Source of the DNA: Ructibacterium gallinarum
GTDB lineage: Bacteria > Bacillota > Clostridia > Monoglobales > Monoglobaceae
NCBI RefSeq assembly: GCF_014982785.1
Contig: NZ_JADCKB010000013.1
Span: 1 to 64,000, forward strand
Length of the DNA stretch: 64,000 nucleotides
Reading direction: 5' to 3'
Position numbers and translations under genes: made by a program. Shown here one piece after another: positions 28,177-37,075 of the stretch. The notes under the pieces are model-generated. The model was given only the letters and a program-made list of their open reading frames with translations. It did no database searches and was not told the origin of the DNA. Positions within the stretch are counted from its first letter, which is position 1; each line of letters begins with the position of its first letter.

Positions 28177-29286
28177 ATGTGTCTTGGAATTTATGTTCAT
28201 ATCCCGTTTTGTGCTTCAAAATGCAATTACTGTGATTTTAATTCTTATGCAGGCATTTTGGATAAACAGCAAGAATATTGCGAAGCTTTATCTCAGGAAA
28301 TCCGTAAGTTTCACATGCGAAGAACGGTAGATACTGTGTACTTTGGCGGAGGAACACCTACGTTGCTTCAACCGGAGCGGTTGGTGAATGTTTTTTGTGT
28401 GCTAAAAGAACACTTTCCTTTCACCCAAAGTTGTGAGGTTACTGCAGAGTGTAATCCTGGTACGATAGACTTTGACGGATTAAAAAAATTGCGGGATGCT
28501 GGGTTTAACCGGCTAAGCATAGGCATGCAGTCAGCCAGTGATGAGATACTCAAGCAGTTAGGGCGGATTCATAACTTTGAAGACTGTAGATCTTGTGTTG
28601 AAAATGCCCGTAGAGCAGGATTTCAAAATTTATCCGTCGACTTGATTTTTGGACTACCGGAACAGACTAAAGAAGATTGGATGCATACATTGAAACAAGC
28701 GACCGCACTTTCTCCCCAACATATTTCGTGTTATGCACTGAAAATCGAACCTGGCACACCTTTTGCAGACATGTCATTGAAATTGCCGGATGATGATTTG
28801 TGCAGGATGTTTTATGATTATGCTGTGGAGTATCTTGATTCCATGGGATATATTCAGTATGAAATATCTAATTTTGCTTTCCCGGGATATGAAAGCCGTC
28901 ATAACTGTAAATACTGGCAGTGTGATGATTTTGCCGGCTTTGGAGCAGGGGCATATTCCTGCATCAATACCAACCGGTACAATAATGTATTGGATGTCAG
29001 CCAATATTGCAAGAAAATCTTTTCGGAAGGATCTGCAGTAAGAGAAACTGTTTTATTGACACCGGAAGATCGGATGAGTGAATTCTGCTTTTTGGGGCTT
29101 CGTATGAACCAGGGAATTGATATAGGAACCTTTCAAAAACGATTTCATATGCCGCTGGAACAGATTTATGGAGAGGTATTGCAAAAAAATTATCTGCGCG
29201 GAACTTTGAGGCGGGAGAAAAACAGAATTTATATTCCGAAGCAATGGTTGTTTGTATGTAACAGTATTTTAGTGGACTTTGTATGA
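28177..29286 (+). CDS. hemW: Radical SAM heme chaperone HemW (coproporphyrinogen III oxidase-like)
   Basis: The 369-residue protein begins with YVHIPFC and the radical SAM cluster motif CASKCNYC (CX3CX2C), then YFGGGTPTLL and VDLIFGLPEQT, and ends with a HemW-type C-terminal domain. True HemN enzymes have an extra N-terminal region with a further cysteine, which is missing here, so a HemW role in heme insertion is preferred. ATG 28177 follows AGAAAGGAAA; the longer reading would start in the hairpin before it. Confidence 0.9.
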   Translation: MCLGIYVHIPFCASKCNYCDFNSYAGILDKQQEYCEALSQEIRKFHMRRTVDTVYFGGGTPTLLQPERLVNVFCVLKEHFPFTQSCEVTAECNPGTIDFDGLKKLRDAGFNRLSIGMQSASDEILKQLGRIHNFEDCRSCVENARRAGFQNLSVDLIFGLPEQTKEDWMHTLKQATALSPQHISCYALKIEPGTPFADMSLKLPDDDLCRMFYDYAVEYLDSMGYIQYEISNFAFPGYESRHNCKYWQCDDFAGFGAGAYSCINTNRYNNVLDVSQYCKKIFSEGSAVRETVLLTPEDRMSEFCFLGLRMNQGIDIGTFQKRFHMPLEQIYGEVLQKNYLRGTLRREKNRIYIPKQWLFVCNSILVDFV

Positions 29287-29389
29287 TAAAAAAGAAATGG
29301 TTGTAATATGTGAAAGGATATTAAGGCTTGTTTTATTTCCTTTTTGACGAAGTTTCAAGTGATTAATTCGTTTTTTATGAAAAAAACAG

Positions 29390-29418
29390 TTGAAAAGTAC
29401 AGCGTAATTTGGTATTAT
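29390..29418 (+). promoter_or_regulatory. Putative promoter of the MazG-like to hpt cluster
   Basis: TTGAAA (29390-29395), 17-bp spacer, TATTAT (29413-29418), about 51 bp before the MazG-like start. A second TATAAT overlaps but is poorly spaced. Confidence 0.6.
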
Positions 29419-29469
29419 AATATAATAGCTGATTTATATCTTTATTCGTCCGGAAATGAGGCGGGAAAA

Positions 29470-29805
29470 ATGGAAATTGATATTGCAAATAATATTAAGG
29501 CAGTAGAATTGCTGAAGGTGGAAATGCTTCAAAATATAACCGATCTTTTTGGAGACATTACTGCAGAAGCGGATAATGAAACACGCTTTCGTATTACACA
29601 AGATGCGGCACGTTTGATTGGGCAGGCTTATCTTTTGTGCGGCAGGCTTGGAATTGAATATGAAGAAATAGATGATGAAATAAAGGCTTTGCTGAGAGAC
29701 AGTATTGCAAAGCGGCATTTGCTGGAACGCAGGTTTGGCGATTTAAGCGCATTACTTGCTTGTTTGGAAAACAGAAAGGACAGATATGAAAAATACGAAG
29801 GTTAA
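29470..29805 (+). CDS. MazG-like family small protein
   Basis: An alpha-helical 111-residue protein beginning MEIDIANNIKAVELLK. I match it from memory to the MazG-like family that sits directly before yybS in several Clostridia. The E/D-rich helical centre could bind Mg-nucleotides, but I cannot confirm catalytic residues. ATG 29470 is chosen because a GAGG lies 8 nt upstream and the longer reading would overlap the promoter. It overlaps yybS by 20 bp. A nucleotide pyrophosphohydrolase role is inference only. Confidence 0.6.
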   Translation: MEIDIANNIKAVELLKVEMLQNITDLFGDITAEADNETRFRITQDAARLIGQAYLLCGRLGIEYEEIDDEIKALLRDSIAKRHLLERRFGDLSALLACLENRKDRYEKYEG

Positions 29806-30787
29806 AATGATCATGGATACAGCGGTTTGCATCGGTATTGCATGTCTGTTTATGGTAATTTCGCTTTATGTTCCGCTGTTGGCACTTTTTTCATCTGTTC
29901 TCGGTGGAATGCCGATGATTTATCTGGGGGTAAAATATCGTGCAGGTGTTTCGGCTGTAGCTGGTATTTTAGGAGTCCTGATTCTGATTTTGCTAACGGG
30001 TAATCCTTTCTCTGCTTTGCTGGTTGGTATAGCAGCTTTGCTTCCAGGATGCGTTGTTGGATATGCTATTCCGCGTAGAGCGATGTTTAAAACCACGGTT
30101 TTTGCGGCTGCAGGCGCTGTAATGTTTGGACTTTTAATTCAATTGATTTTGCTGAATGCTTCCGGGAATGGTTCCGGAATTGAGAATGCAGTCAATGTAA
30201 CGCTTGATAATGCAAAAGATATGATGCAACAACTAACAAAAAGTTTTGCGGAAGCAGGAACGCCCAATCCGTCTGTCTTTGCAGCTTTTGATGTCGCAGT
30301 CAATCAAATAAGGGAGATGATTTTTCTTTATCTACCTTCTTTTGTGATTGGTGCATCCGTTGTGCTGGGATATCTGACAGTGATGGCCGGAATCTATGTG
30401 CTGCACCGTTTTCGGATATGCAGGATATTATATCCCCCGTTTAGCAGGTTTCATGCATCGCGGGCAATGTGCTGGGCTGCAATGATTATGTTTTTGGTTG
30501 CTTCTTTTTCCAATGATTCTACAGTTTATACAGCTGCATTGAAAAATATGGTGACTTTGCTTTACGCTTTTATCGGCGTATGTGGCTTCTCCCTGATTGA
30601 TGATAAATTCAGCAAAAGGCTGCCTGTTGGATTTTTGCGTGCAGTGGTTTATTTTGCAGCTTTTTTTGTTGGCTATCTTATGATTGGATTTATTGTACAA
30701 ATTTTGATTCTGATTGGATTGATTGATGGCATGTTAAATTTCAGGCGTTTAGGTAAGGTGGGTGAAGATCATGTCAAACACAACTAA
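29786..30787 (+). CDS. yybS: YybS-like polytopic membrane protein (DUF2232)
   Basis: A 333-residue protein with about seven to eight hydrophobic segments, matching DUF2232/YybS proteins found upstream of gdpP in Bacillota. Its function is unknown; an S-component-like transport role has been suggested for the fold. ATG 29786 follows AGAAAGGA by 5 nt. It overlaps the genes on both sides, suggesting coupled expression with gdpP. Confidence 0.85.
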   Translation: MKNTKVKMIMDTAVCIGIACLFMVISLYVPLLALFSSVLGGMPMIYLGVKYRAGVSAVAGILGVLILILLTGNPFSALLVGIAALLPGCVVGYAIPRRAMFKTTVFAAAGAVMFGLLIQLILLNASGNGSGIENAVNVTLDNAKDMMQQLTKSFAEAGTPNPSVFAAFDVAVNQIREMIFLYLPSFVIGASVVLGYLTVMAGIYVLHRFRICRILYPPFSRFHASRAMCWAAMIMFLVASFSNDSTVYTAALKNMVTLLYAFIGVCGFSLIDDKFSKRLPVGFLRAVVYFAAFFVGYLMIGFIVQILILIGLIDGMLNFRRLGKVGEDHVKHN

Positions 30788-32819
30788 AGGAGTGACGGCA
30801 GCGGAAAAAAGTTTTTTGCTTAGAAACAGTATAATTGTAGCTGCATGTTTTTTTGCCTTTGGCCTTTTGACCTTTTTATTTGCTTGGAATCGTTGTACAG
30901 AAATGCTTTTCCTTGCTTTGATGGAAATGATAGCTGCCGTTATTGCTGGTGCCGCTGGAATTTTTGCAGCGAAGAAAAGGAAGCGAGTACTGGCGGAAAA
31001 ACTTGAAAATTTTGCGTTTTGTATTGAAAGTACCACGAAAGCATCAATTATGAATTTCCCGTCACCTATGGTAGTTACCACTGCGGGAGGGGCGGTGCAA
31101 TGGTATAATTTACAGTTTGCTGACATGGTAGGCCGAAGTAATCTTTTTGGAGAATATCTTCAAGATCTTTTTCCTGAACTTCAGTTCAGCAGATTTGTGG
31201 AGGATGAAAATCCTACGCCGGAAGAATATTCTTATAAAGATAAAGACTACATTATTACGGGTAGCGCCGTACGAATTAACCAAGAGACGGTAATCGATAC
31301 CATGGTGGGTTTGTATTTTACTGACTGTACTGCAGTTCGGAATCTTCAGCGGAAGCTGGATGATAAACGTATTGTAGTTTGTTCGGTATGTATTGATAAT
31401 TATGACGAAGTTTTTAAAGGGACACCAAATAGCAGTCATGGCGCCTTAATCGGATCTATTGAGCACTGTGTGAATACCTGGGTGGATCGTGGCGATGGTG
31501 TGGTGATTCGATATGAAAGGGATAAATTTATTGTTTTGTTTGAAGAAGCCCATTTTAAAGTTTTGCTAAAGGAAAAATTTAGCGTTTTAAATGAGGTAAA
31601 AAAAATACAGCAGGGAAATCGGTTCCCGGTTACTATAAGCATCGGAGTGGGGCGTGCAGGTACTGATTTGAGAGAAAATGAACAGTTATCCCGGGATGCT
31701 TTGGATATGGCACTTGGCCGCGGCGGGGATCAGGCTGTGGTGAAAACGATTCGTGGTTTTCAATTTTATGGCGCGAAAAGTAGGGAAATTGAAAAGAGTA
31801 CAAAAGTCAAAGCACGCGTTGTAGCGCATGCGCTGCGTGATCTAGCGGATCAGGCTTCCAATGTTATCATTATGGGGCATCGAAGCGGAGATGCAGATAG
31901 TGTTGGTGCTGCGGTCGGAATTTTTCGTGCTCTTTTTAACCGCAAAGTGGATGTGTACATTGCGGTGGATCGAACTCGCAATAACGCTCGGATGATTCTT
32001 GACGGACTGCTGGAAAAGGAACTGTATCAAAGCCGTATTATCCATGAAGACCGTGCTTTGAACTTGATTGATAGCGGTACACTTTTAGTCATTGTGGATA
32101 CGCACCGTCCCAGCATGGTGGACTTTAAAGATGTTTTGAAAAATGTCAAAGATATTGTTTTGATAGATCATCATCGGCGGAGTGAAGATTTCATTGAAAA
32201 TACAGCTCTTACTTATCACGAACCTTATGCTTCGTCTTCCAGTGAAATGGTTACAGAAATGTTGCAGTATATTTCTGATGGAATGCGGCTGGAACCGTAT
32301 GAGGCGGAAGCATTGTATTGTGGTATTTATATGGATACCAAAGGGTTCACTTTTAAAACCGGAGTACGGACTTTTGAAGCGGCATCCTGTCTTAGAAAAC
32401 TGGGAGCAGATCCGGTAAATGTGCGTAGATTGTTCCGCAATGATTTGAATGTTTATATACAAAGATCCAGAATCATAAGCCGCGCGAAAGTATATCGGAA
32501 AAATATCGCCATTGCTGTGTGCGACGATCTGGGTGAGGACACACAGATTGTTGTAGCGCAGGCGGCGGATGAGCTTTTGAATATTCGTGGAATTGAAGCT
32601 GCTTTTGTACTTGCTTCAGTGGGAAACCGTATTATTATCAGCGGTCGTTCTTTGGATTCTGTAAATGTACAGGTGATTTTGGAAAAACTGGGCGGTGGTG
32701 GACATATTACCATTGCCGGTGCGCAGTTGAGGAATAACAGTTTGAAATTGGCCGAAATGCGGCTGTGCGCCGCTATTGATGAGGTCGTTTTTGAAGAAGC
32801 TCCTATGGTGGAAGCCTGA
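30771..32819 (+). CDS. gdpP: c-di-AMP phosphodiesterase GdpP (YybT)
   Basis: GdpP lowers cyclic di-AMP, which controls potassium uptake, osmotic balance and wall stress. The 682-residue protein has two membrane helices (about 15-60), a PAS-like domain, a degenerate GGDEF domain (RYERDKF in place of GGDEF) and a C-terminal DHH/DHHA1 phosphodiesterase. Metal ligands are visible in GHRSGDADS, VDTHRP and IDHHRR, and the DHHA1 motif is GGGGHITIAGA. ATG 30771 overlaps the yybS end by 17 bp. rplI and dnaB follow, as in many Bacillota. Confidence 0.95.
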   Translation: MSNTTKGVTAAEKSFLLRNSIIVAACFFAFGLLTFLFAWNRCTEMLFLALMEMIAAVIAGAAGIFAAKKRKRVLAEKLENFAFCIESTTKASIMNFPSPMVVTTAGGAVQWYNLQFADMVGRSNLFGEYLQDLFPELQFSRFVEDENPTPEEYSYKDKDYIITGSAVRINQETVIDTMVGLYFTDCTAVRNLQRKLDDKRIVVCSVCIDNYDEVFKGTPNSSHGALIGSIEHCVNTWVDRGDGVVIRYERDKFIVLFEEAHFKVLLKEKFSVLNEVKKIQQGNRFPVTISIGVGRAGTDLRENEQLSRDALDMALGRGGDQAVVKTIRGFQFYGAKSREIEKSTKVKARVVAHALRDLADQASNVIIMGHRSGDADSVGAAVGIFRALFNRKVDVYIAVDRTRNNARMILDGLLEKELYQSRIIHEDRALNLIDSGTLLVIVDTHRPSMVDFKDVLKNVKDIVLIDHHRRSEDFIENTALTYHEPYASSSSEMVTEMLQYISDGMRLEPYEAEALYCGIYMDTKGFTFKTGVRTFEAASCLRKLGADPVNVRRLFRNDLNVYIQRSRIISRAKVYRKNIAIAVCDDLGEDTQIVVAQAADELLNIRGIEAAFVLASVGNRIIISGRSLDSVNVQVILEKLGGGGHITIAGAQLRNNSLKLAEMRLCAAIDEVVFEEAPMVEA

Positions 32820-32856
32820 GGAGACTGATATTTTATGAAAGTGAGGAGCAAAATTT

Positions 32857-33306
32857 ATGAAAGTTATTTTAACACAAGATGTAAAATCCCAAGGAAAAAA
32901 AGGGGATTTAATCAATGTTAGTGATGGATATGCCAACAACTTTTTGCTGCCGAAAGGATTGGCAAAACTAGCCACCAAGCAAGCACTTAATGAATTGGAA
33001 GGAAAACGCGGTGCAGAACAATATAAGCGTAACCAGGAAGAAATGAAAGCTGCAAATATTGCAGAACGAATGAAAGACATTAAGGTAAAGCTTACGGCCA
33101 AGGCCGGGAAAGAAGGAAAACTATTCGGGTCTGTCACTTCAAAAGATGTAGCCCAAGCCTTGAAAGATCAGTTTCATATTGAGGTGGACAAGCGTAAAAT
33201 TGATTTGCCGGATGGTATCAAGGTGTGTGGTATTCGGGAAGTGTCGGTAACCTTATATCCGGGGATTGTAGGAACTTTCCGGGTGGAGGTTACGGAACAG
33301 CAGTAA
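32857..33306 (+). CDS. rplI: 50S ribosomal protein L9
   Basis: The 149-residue L9 has the N-terminal rRNA-binding domain (MKVILTQDVKSQGKKGD, then GYANNFLLPKGLA), the connecting helix and a C-terminal domain. GTGAGGAG precedes the ATG. The gdpP-rplI-dnaB order is conserved in the phylum. Confidence 0.98.
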   Translation: MKVILTQDVKSQGKKGDLINVSDGYANNFLLPKGLAKLATKQALNELEGKRGAEQYKRNQEEMKAANIAERMKDIKVKLTAKAGKEGKLFGSVTSKDVAQALKDQFHIEVDKRKIDLPDGIKVCGIREVSVTLYPGIVGTFRVEVTEQQ

Positions 33307-33344
33307 ACAATTAGTAAGGTCATAGGAATTGGAGGGATTACGCA

Positions 33345-34718
33345 GTGAAGGAAGAACCATTGTTTTCGGAACAACAAGCTGAAACAGGATCTTCTGTGGA
33401 TATGGCAATGCCCTTTAGTAATGAAGCAGAACAATCGGTGCTTGGCGCTATGTACCTTGACAGGGATTGTATACCTGATGTCTTAGGAAAAGTACGTGGT
33501 GAAGATTTTTATATCAGTAGACACAGGGAATTGTTTGAAGCGATGGTGGAATTGTATAATTTGGGAACGCCCATCGATTTGGTTACTTTAAAAGAGCACT
33601 TAACTTTGCGGGGGACGCTTGAAAAAATTGGCGGGATTTCGTTTGTTGTTGAAGTGGCAAACCTTGTGCCATCTACAGATAGCGCAGCGTATTATGCCGG
33701 TATTGTAAAAGATAAGGCTGTGGGCCGACGTTTAATCCATATGGCGGACGAGATTCGGGGAAAGTGTTATCGGGGCAATGAGGAGACCGATGATATTTTA
33801 GCTACGGCACAGCAGGAAATGATCAATATCTCTCAGGACCGCAGCAGCCGTGGGTTGATTCATATTGGAAGATATTTGGATGAAAGTCTGGAAACTTTAG
33901 AGATTTTGTCAAAAAAATCAGATGTTGTCACAGGTATTCCTACTGGATTTATTGATATTGATAGACGAACTTCCGGACTTCATGCGGCGGAATTAATTAT
34001 TTTAGCAGCACGGCCGGCTATGGGAAAAACCAGTTTTGCACTGAATATTGCCCAGAACGTTGCGGTTAAGGCAAAAAAGAATGTAGCAATTTTTAGTTTG
34101 GAAATGCCTGGTATTCAGTTGGCGAACCGATTGCTCAGCTGTGAAGCAAAAATAAACTCTGAAAAAATAAAAAAAGGAAATATTAAAGATGATGAATGGG
34201 GAAAAATAGGCAATGCGATTGCGGTTCTGGCGCAGGCGGGAATTTATGTTGATGATACCTCAAGCATTACCGTTGGTGAAATTGGTGCCCGATGCCGAAA
34301 GTTGATGCTTGATAAAGGCCTTGACTTGGTTGTTATTGATTATTTACAGTTGATTTCTGGTTCATCACGTGGCGCGAATCGCCAGCAAGAGATTACTGAA
34401 ATTTCTCGGACTTTGAAAATTTTAGCGAATGATTTGAATATACCTATTATTGCGTTATCTCAGTTGAGCAGAGCATCAGACAAGGAAAAACGCGAACCTA
34501 TTTTAAGTGATCTCCGTGATTCCGGTGCAATTGAGCAGGATGCGGATATGGTAATTTTTCTCCATAGAGATGGATATTATCATGAAGATGCAGAAGAACC
34601 TAATAAAGCAAAGTGTAATTTTGCAAAACACAGAAACGGTGAAGTCGGATATGAATATTTGACATGGATTGGAGAATATACCATGTTTACGGACTGGAGC
34701 GGCGAACATGCAATGTGA
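33345..34718 (+). CDS. dnaB: Replicative DNA helicase DnaB (B. subtilis DnaC)
   Basis: The hexameric fork helicase, 457 residues. The N-terminal DnaB domain starts around NEAEQSVLGAMYLD; the RecA-like domain has Walker A ARPAMGKTS, Walker B VVIDYLQLI, and the LSQLSR segment. The start is GTG with GGAGG 9 nt upstream. The end overlaps tilS by 11 bp. Confidence 0.97.
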   Translation: MKEEPLFSEQQAETGSSVDMAMPFSNEAEQSVLGAMYLDRDCIPDVLGKVRGEDFYISRHRELFEAMVELYNLGTPIDLVTLKEHLTLRGTLEKIGGISFVVEVANLVPSTDSAAYYAGIVKDKAVGRRLIHMADEIRGKCYRGNEETDDILATAQQEMINISQDRSSRGLIHIGRYLDESLETLEILSKKSDVVTGIPTGFIDIDRRTSGLHAAELIILAARPAMGKTSFALNIAQNVAVKAKKNVAIFSLEMPGIQLANRLLSCEAKINSEKIKKGNIKDDEWGKIGNAIAVLAQAGIYVDDTSSITVGEIGARCRKLMLDKGLDLVVIDYLQLISGSSRGANRQQEITEISRTLKILANDLNIPIIALSQLSRASDKEKREPILSDLRDSGAIEQDADMVIFLHRDGYYHEDAEEPNKAKCNFAKHRNGEVGYEYLTWIGEYTMFTDWSGEHAM

Positions 34719-36141
34719 TATCAATCATAAAGTAGTAAAAAAGGTGCAGAAGACAATAAGCCGGTATCAACTGCTGCCTTCGGGCAGCAGAGTACTTGTG
34801 GGTATTTCCGGTGGCGCTGATTCCGTTTGTTTGCTGCATATTTTATATTCCTTGGCGGAGGAAATGAAGCTTAAAATTTATGCTGCGCATCTGCATCATG
34901 GAATTCGTGGGAAGGAAGCAGATAAGGATGTGGCGTTTGTCCAGAATTTGTGTCAAAAATGGCAAATACCGCTTTTTATGCAGAAGACGGATGTACCCAT
35001 GCTTGCACAAGAAGAAAAGGTTTCTTTGGAAACAGCCGGGCGGCTTGCAAGATATCGCTTTTTTCACCAAGTGTGCGAAGAGCAAAAACTTGATGTGATT
35101 GCAACGGCTCATAATCAGAATGATCAAGCCGAAACCATGCTGATGAGGATATTGAGGGGAACTGGAATAGATGGACTGTCTGGAATTCGGTTTCAGCGTG
35201 TTGATGGTGTGGTTCGCCCTTTGCTTGATGTTTCCAGAAGTGAAATTGAACAATATTGTAGTGATATGAGCCTGAAATATTGTCTTGACAGCACCAATGG
35301 AGAAAACAGTTATACCAGAAATCGGATACGGAATGTATTGATTCCTATGTTGGAAGAACAGTTTAATCCGCGTATTTCAGAAACGCTTTCCCGCATGGCT
35401 CAGAATATGGCTGAAGATGGTGATTTTTTAGATCATTATGCACAGCGGTTATATCGGCGTATCAATCATCCAAAACCAAAGGCAAGACCCATCGTCTTAG
35501 ACATTGCATCTCTTGGTATGGTAGAGCCGAGTATCAAAACAAGGTTAATCCGTATTGCGGCAAAGGAGGCCATGGGTACAGATTATTATCTGGAGCATCG
35601 GCATATAGAGGCAATTAAGGCGCTATTGGATAAAGAAACCGGGGCTTGTACAGAGTTGCCCAACGGACTGACTGTGGCCGTTCGTTACGGCTGGCTGGCT
35701 TTTGAAACGCCGCAGGAAATCAATAAGCAGCAAGCGCAAAAAGAATGTTGTGGTGAGATTCAGTATGAGGCGGAAACTGGAAAAATATTTGATTTTCCTG
35801 AATATGCGGTAACGCTTAAAATGGGTGTTCCGGGAGAAAAGCTGAAAAAGAATGAAATGATATTGGATTACGATAAGATAAAGAATTTTACGCTTACTGT
35901 TCGGAACCGGCGGCGCGGAGATCGGATTGCGGTATACCGGGATGGAAAAACGCGGAAGCTGAAGGATTTCATGATTGATTTAAAAATCCCGGTTTGGAAA
36001 CGCGGAAATATTCCTTTGTTGTGCAGTGAAAACAGCGTGTTAGCTGTTGTTGGTTACCGTATTGCAGAACCTTATAAAATAGATGAAAATTCAAAGAGAG
36101 GATTGGTGATTTCCTATGACACAATCGATGCGGGTTGGTGA
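34708..36141 (+). CDS. tilS: tRNA(Ile)-lysidine synthase
   Basis: TilS converts C34 of the CAU-anticodon tRNA-Ile to lysidine, so that it reads AUA. The 477-residue protein has the PP-loop motif SGGADS near residue 37, HLHHGIRG and ATAHNQNDQAET, followed by TilS-type substrate-binding and C-terminal domains. ATG 34708 lies inside the dnaB end, with GGAGCGG upstream. It overlaps hpt by 26 bp. The tilS-hpt order is typical, but ftsH does not follow here. Confidence 0.95.
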   Translation: MQCDINHKVVKKVQKTISRYQLLPSGSRVLVGISGGADSVCLLHILYSLAEEMKLKIYAAHLHHGIRGKEADKDVAFVQNLCQKWQIPLFMQKTDVPMLAQEEKVSLETAGRLARYRFFHQVCEEQKLDVIATAHNQNDQAETMLMRILRGTGIDGLSGIRFQRVDGVVRPLLDVSRSEIEQYCSDMSLKYCLDSTNGENSYTRNRIRNVLIPMLEEQFNPRISETLSRMAQNMAEDGDFLDHYAQRLYRRINHPKPKARPIVLDIASLGMVEPSIKTRLIRIAAKEAMGTDYYLEHRHIEAIKALLDKETGACTELPNGLTVAVRYGWLAFETPQEINKQQAQKECCGEIQYEAETGKIFDFPEYAVTLKMGVPGEKLKKNEMILDYDKIKNFTLTVRNRRRGDRIAVYRDGKTRKLKDFMIDLKIPVWKRGNIPLLCSENSVLAVVGYRIAEPYKIDENSKRGLVISYDTIDAGW

Positions 36142-36667
36142 AATTCTACTGACCCAGGAACAGATCAATCGCCGCGTAACGGAACTTGCGGAAGCGGTAA
36201 ATCGTGACTATCCGGGCGGTGATTTAATTGTAATTGGTATTTTGAAAGGCTGCTTTGTATTTATCAGTGATTTGGTGCGCCAGCTGTCTGGTGATGTACA
36301 AATTTATTTTATGCAGGTATCCAGTTATGGAAATGGCACGGTTAGTTCGGGAACTTTAAAGATTCAAAAGGATATTGAAGTAGATATCGCTGGTAAAAAT
36401 GTTCTTCTTGCAGAAGACATTGTAGATTCCGGTCATACACTTTCTCAGTTGGTGCCGCTATTAAAAAAAAGGAATCCAAAATCAATCCGTGTCTGTGCGC
36501 TGTTGAGCAAACCATCCCGGAGACAGGTTGCGTTTGAGGCGGATTATACCGGATTTGAAATTCCCGATAAGTTTATTGTAGGATATGGATTAGACTGTGG
36601 CGAACGTTTCCGGCAGCTTCCCTACATAGCAGAGGTGGAACTTGGTCCGTCGGAAGAAGAGAATTAA
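36116..36667 (+). CDS. hpt: Hypoxanthine phosphoribosyltransferase
   Basis: The enzyme salvages hypoxanthine and guanine with PRPP to IMP and GMP. The 183-residue protein has the PRPP loop LLAEDIVDSGHTLS, the flexible-loop SSYGNGT and the purine-contact end YGLDCGERFR. ATG 36116 has GGTGA 6 nt upstream; ATG 36128 is an alternative. It is translationally coupled to tilS and followed by a terminator-like hairpin. Confidence 0.95.
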   Translation: MTQSMRVGEILLTQEQINRRVTELAEAVNRDYPGGDLIVIGILKGCFVFISDLVRQLSGDVQIYFMQVSSYGNGTVSSGTLKIQKDIEVDIAGKNVLLAEDIVDSGHTLSQLVPLLKKRNPKSIRVCALLSKPSRRQVAFEADYTGFEIPDKFIVGYGLDCGERFRQLPYIAEVELGPSEEEN

Positions 36668-36696
36668 GACGAAACAGGTATGAAACAGTTTTGTGT

Positions 36697-36736
36697 CCCT
36701 TATTAGTATTTTCCGCAGATAAGGGAAGTGTTTTTT
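36697..36736 (+). terminator. Putative terminator after hpt
   Basis: A CCCTTAT/ATAAGGG stem (36697-36703 with 36719-36725), a 15-nt loop and a T6 run four bases after the stem. Confidence 0.65.
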
Positions 36737-36766
36737 GCCGAAGCGGAACGGCAGAATGGAGATATT

Positions 36767-37024
36767 ATGAGCAGATGGCAGGACTATAAAGAAGAAGCGA
36801 TCAACTTTGCTGCTCCATATGTGCGGCAGGCGGGAGAACATGCGGAAAACGCTGCAGAAAAAATAGGAAAAAGCTATCGGAAAAACCGTAGAAAAATTAA
36901 ACGCGAATTTCGCCTGCTGCGGATAAAACGAATATTGGAAATTGCAAGCAGTATTGTTATGATTGCAGCGGCAGTTGTGGCTTTGCTTTTGTTGGCGGCA
37001 AACTGGCTGAAAGAAAAGAATTAG
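36767..37024 (+). CDS. Small membrane protein of unknown function
   Basis: An 85-residue protein with a charged, basic N-terminal helix rich in Arg, Lys and Glu (about 1-52) and one C-terminal membrane helix (about 56-79), ending in Lys-Glu-Lys-Asn. ATG 36767 follows ATGGAGA. I do not recognise the family. The layout (cytoplasmic helix, tail anchor) would suit a small membrane-tethered partner. It lies just before the aminotransferase gene, with 51 bp between. Confidence 0.65.
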   Translation: MSRWQDYKEEAINFAAPYVRQAGEHAENAAEKIGKSYRKNRRKIKREFRLLRIKRILEIASSIVMIAAAVVALLLLAANWLKEKN

Positions 37025-37075
37025 AAATAACACTTGTGTTTATTTATGGAAATCAGATAAAGGAGATCAGATAAA

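Noticed and set aside
29347-29376. Weak terminator ACGAA...TTCGT followed by T6 after hemW
   Set aside because: Only five base pairs with a long loop; too weak to list as a feature.
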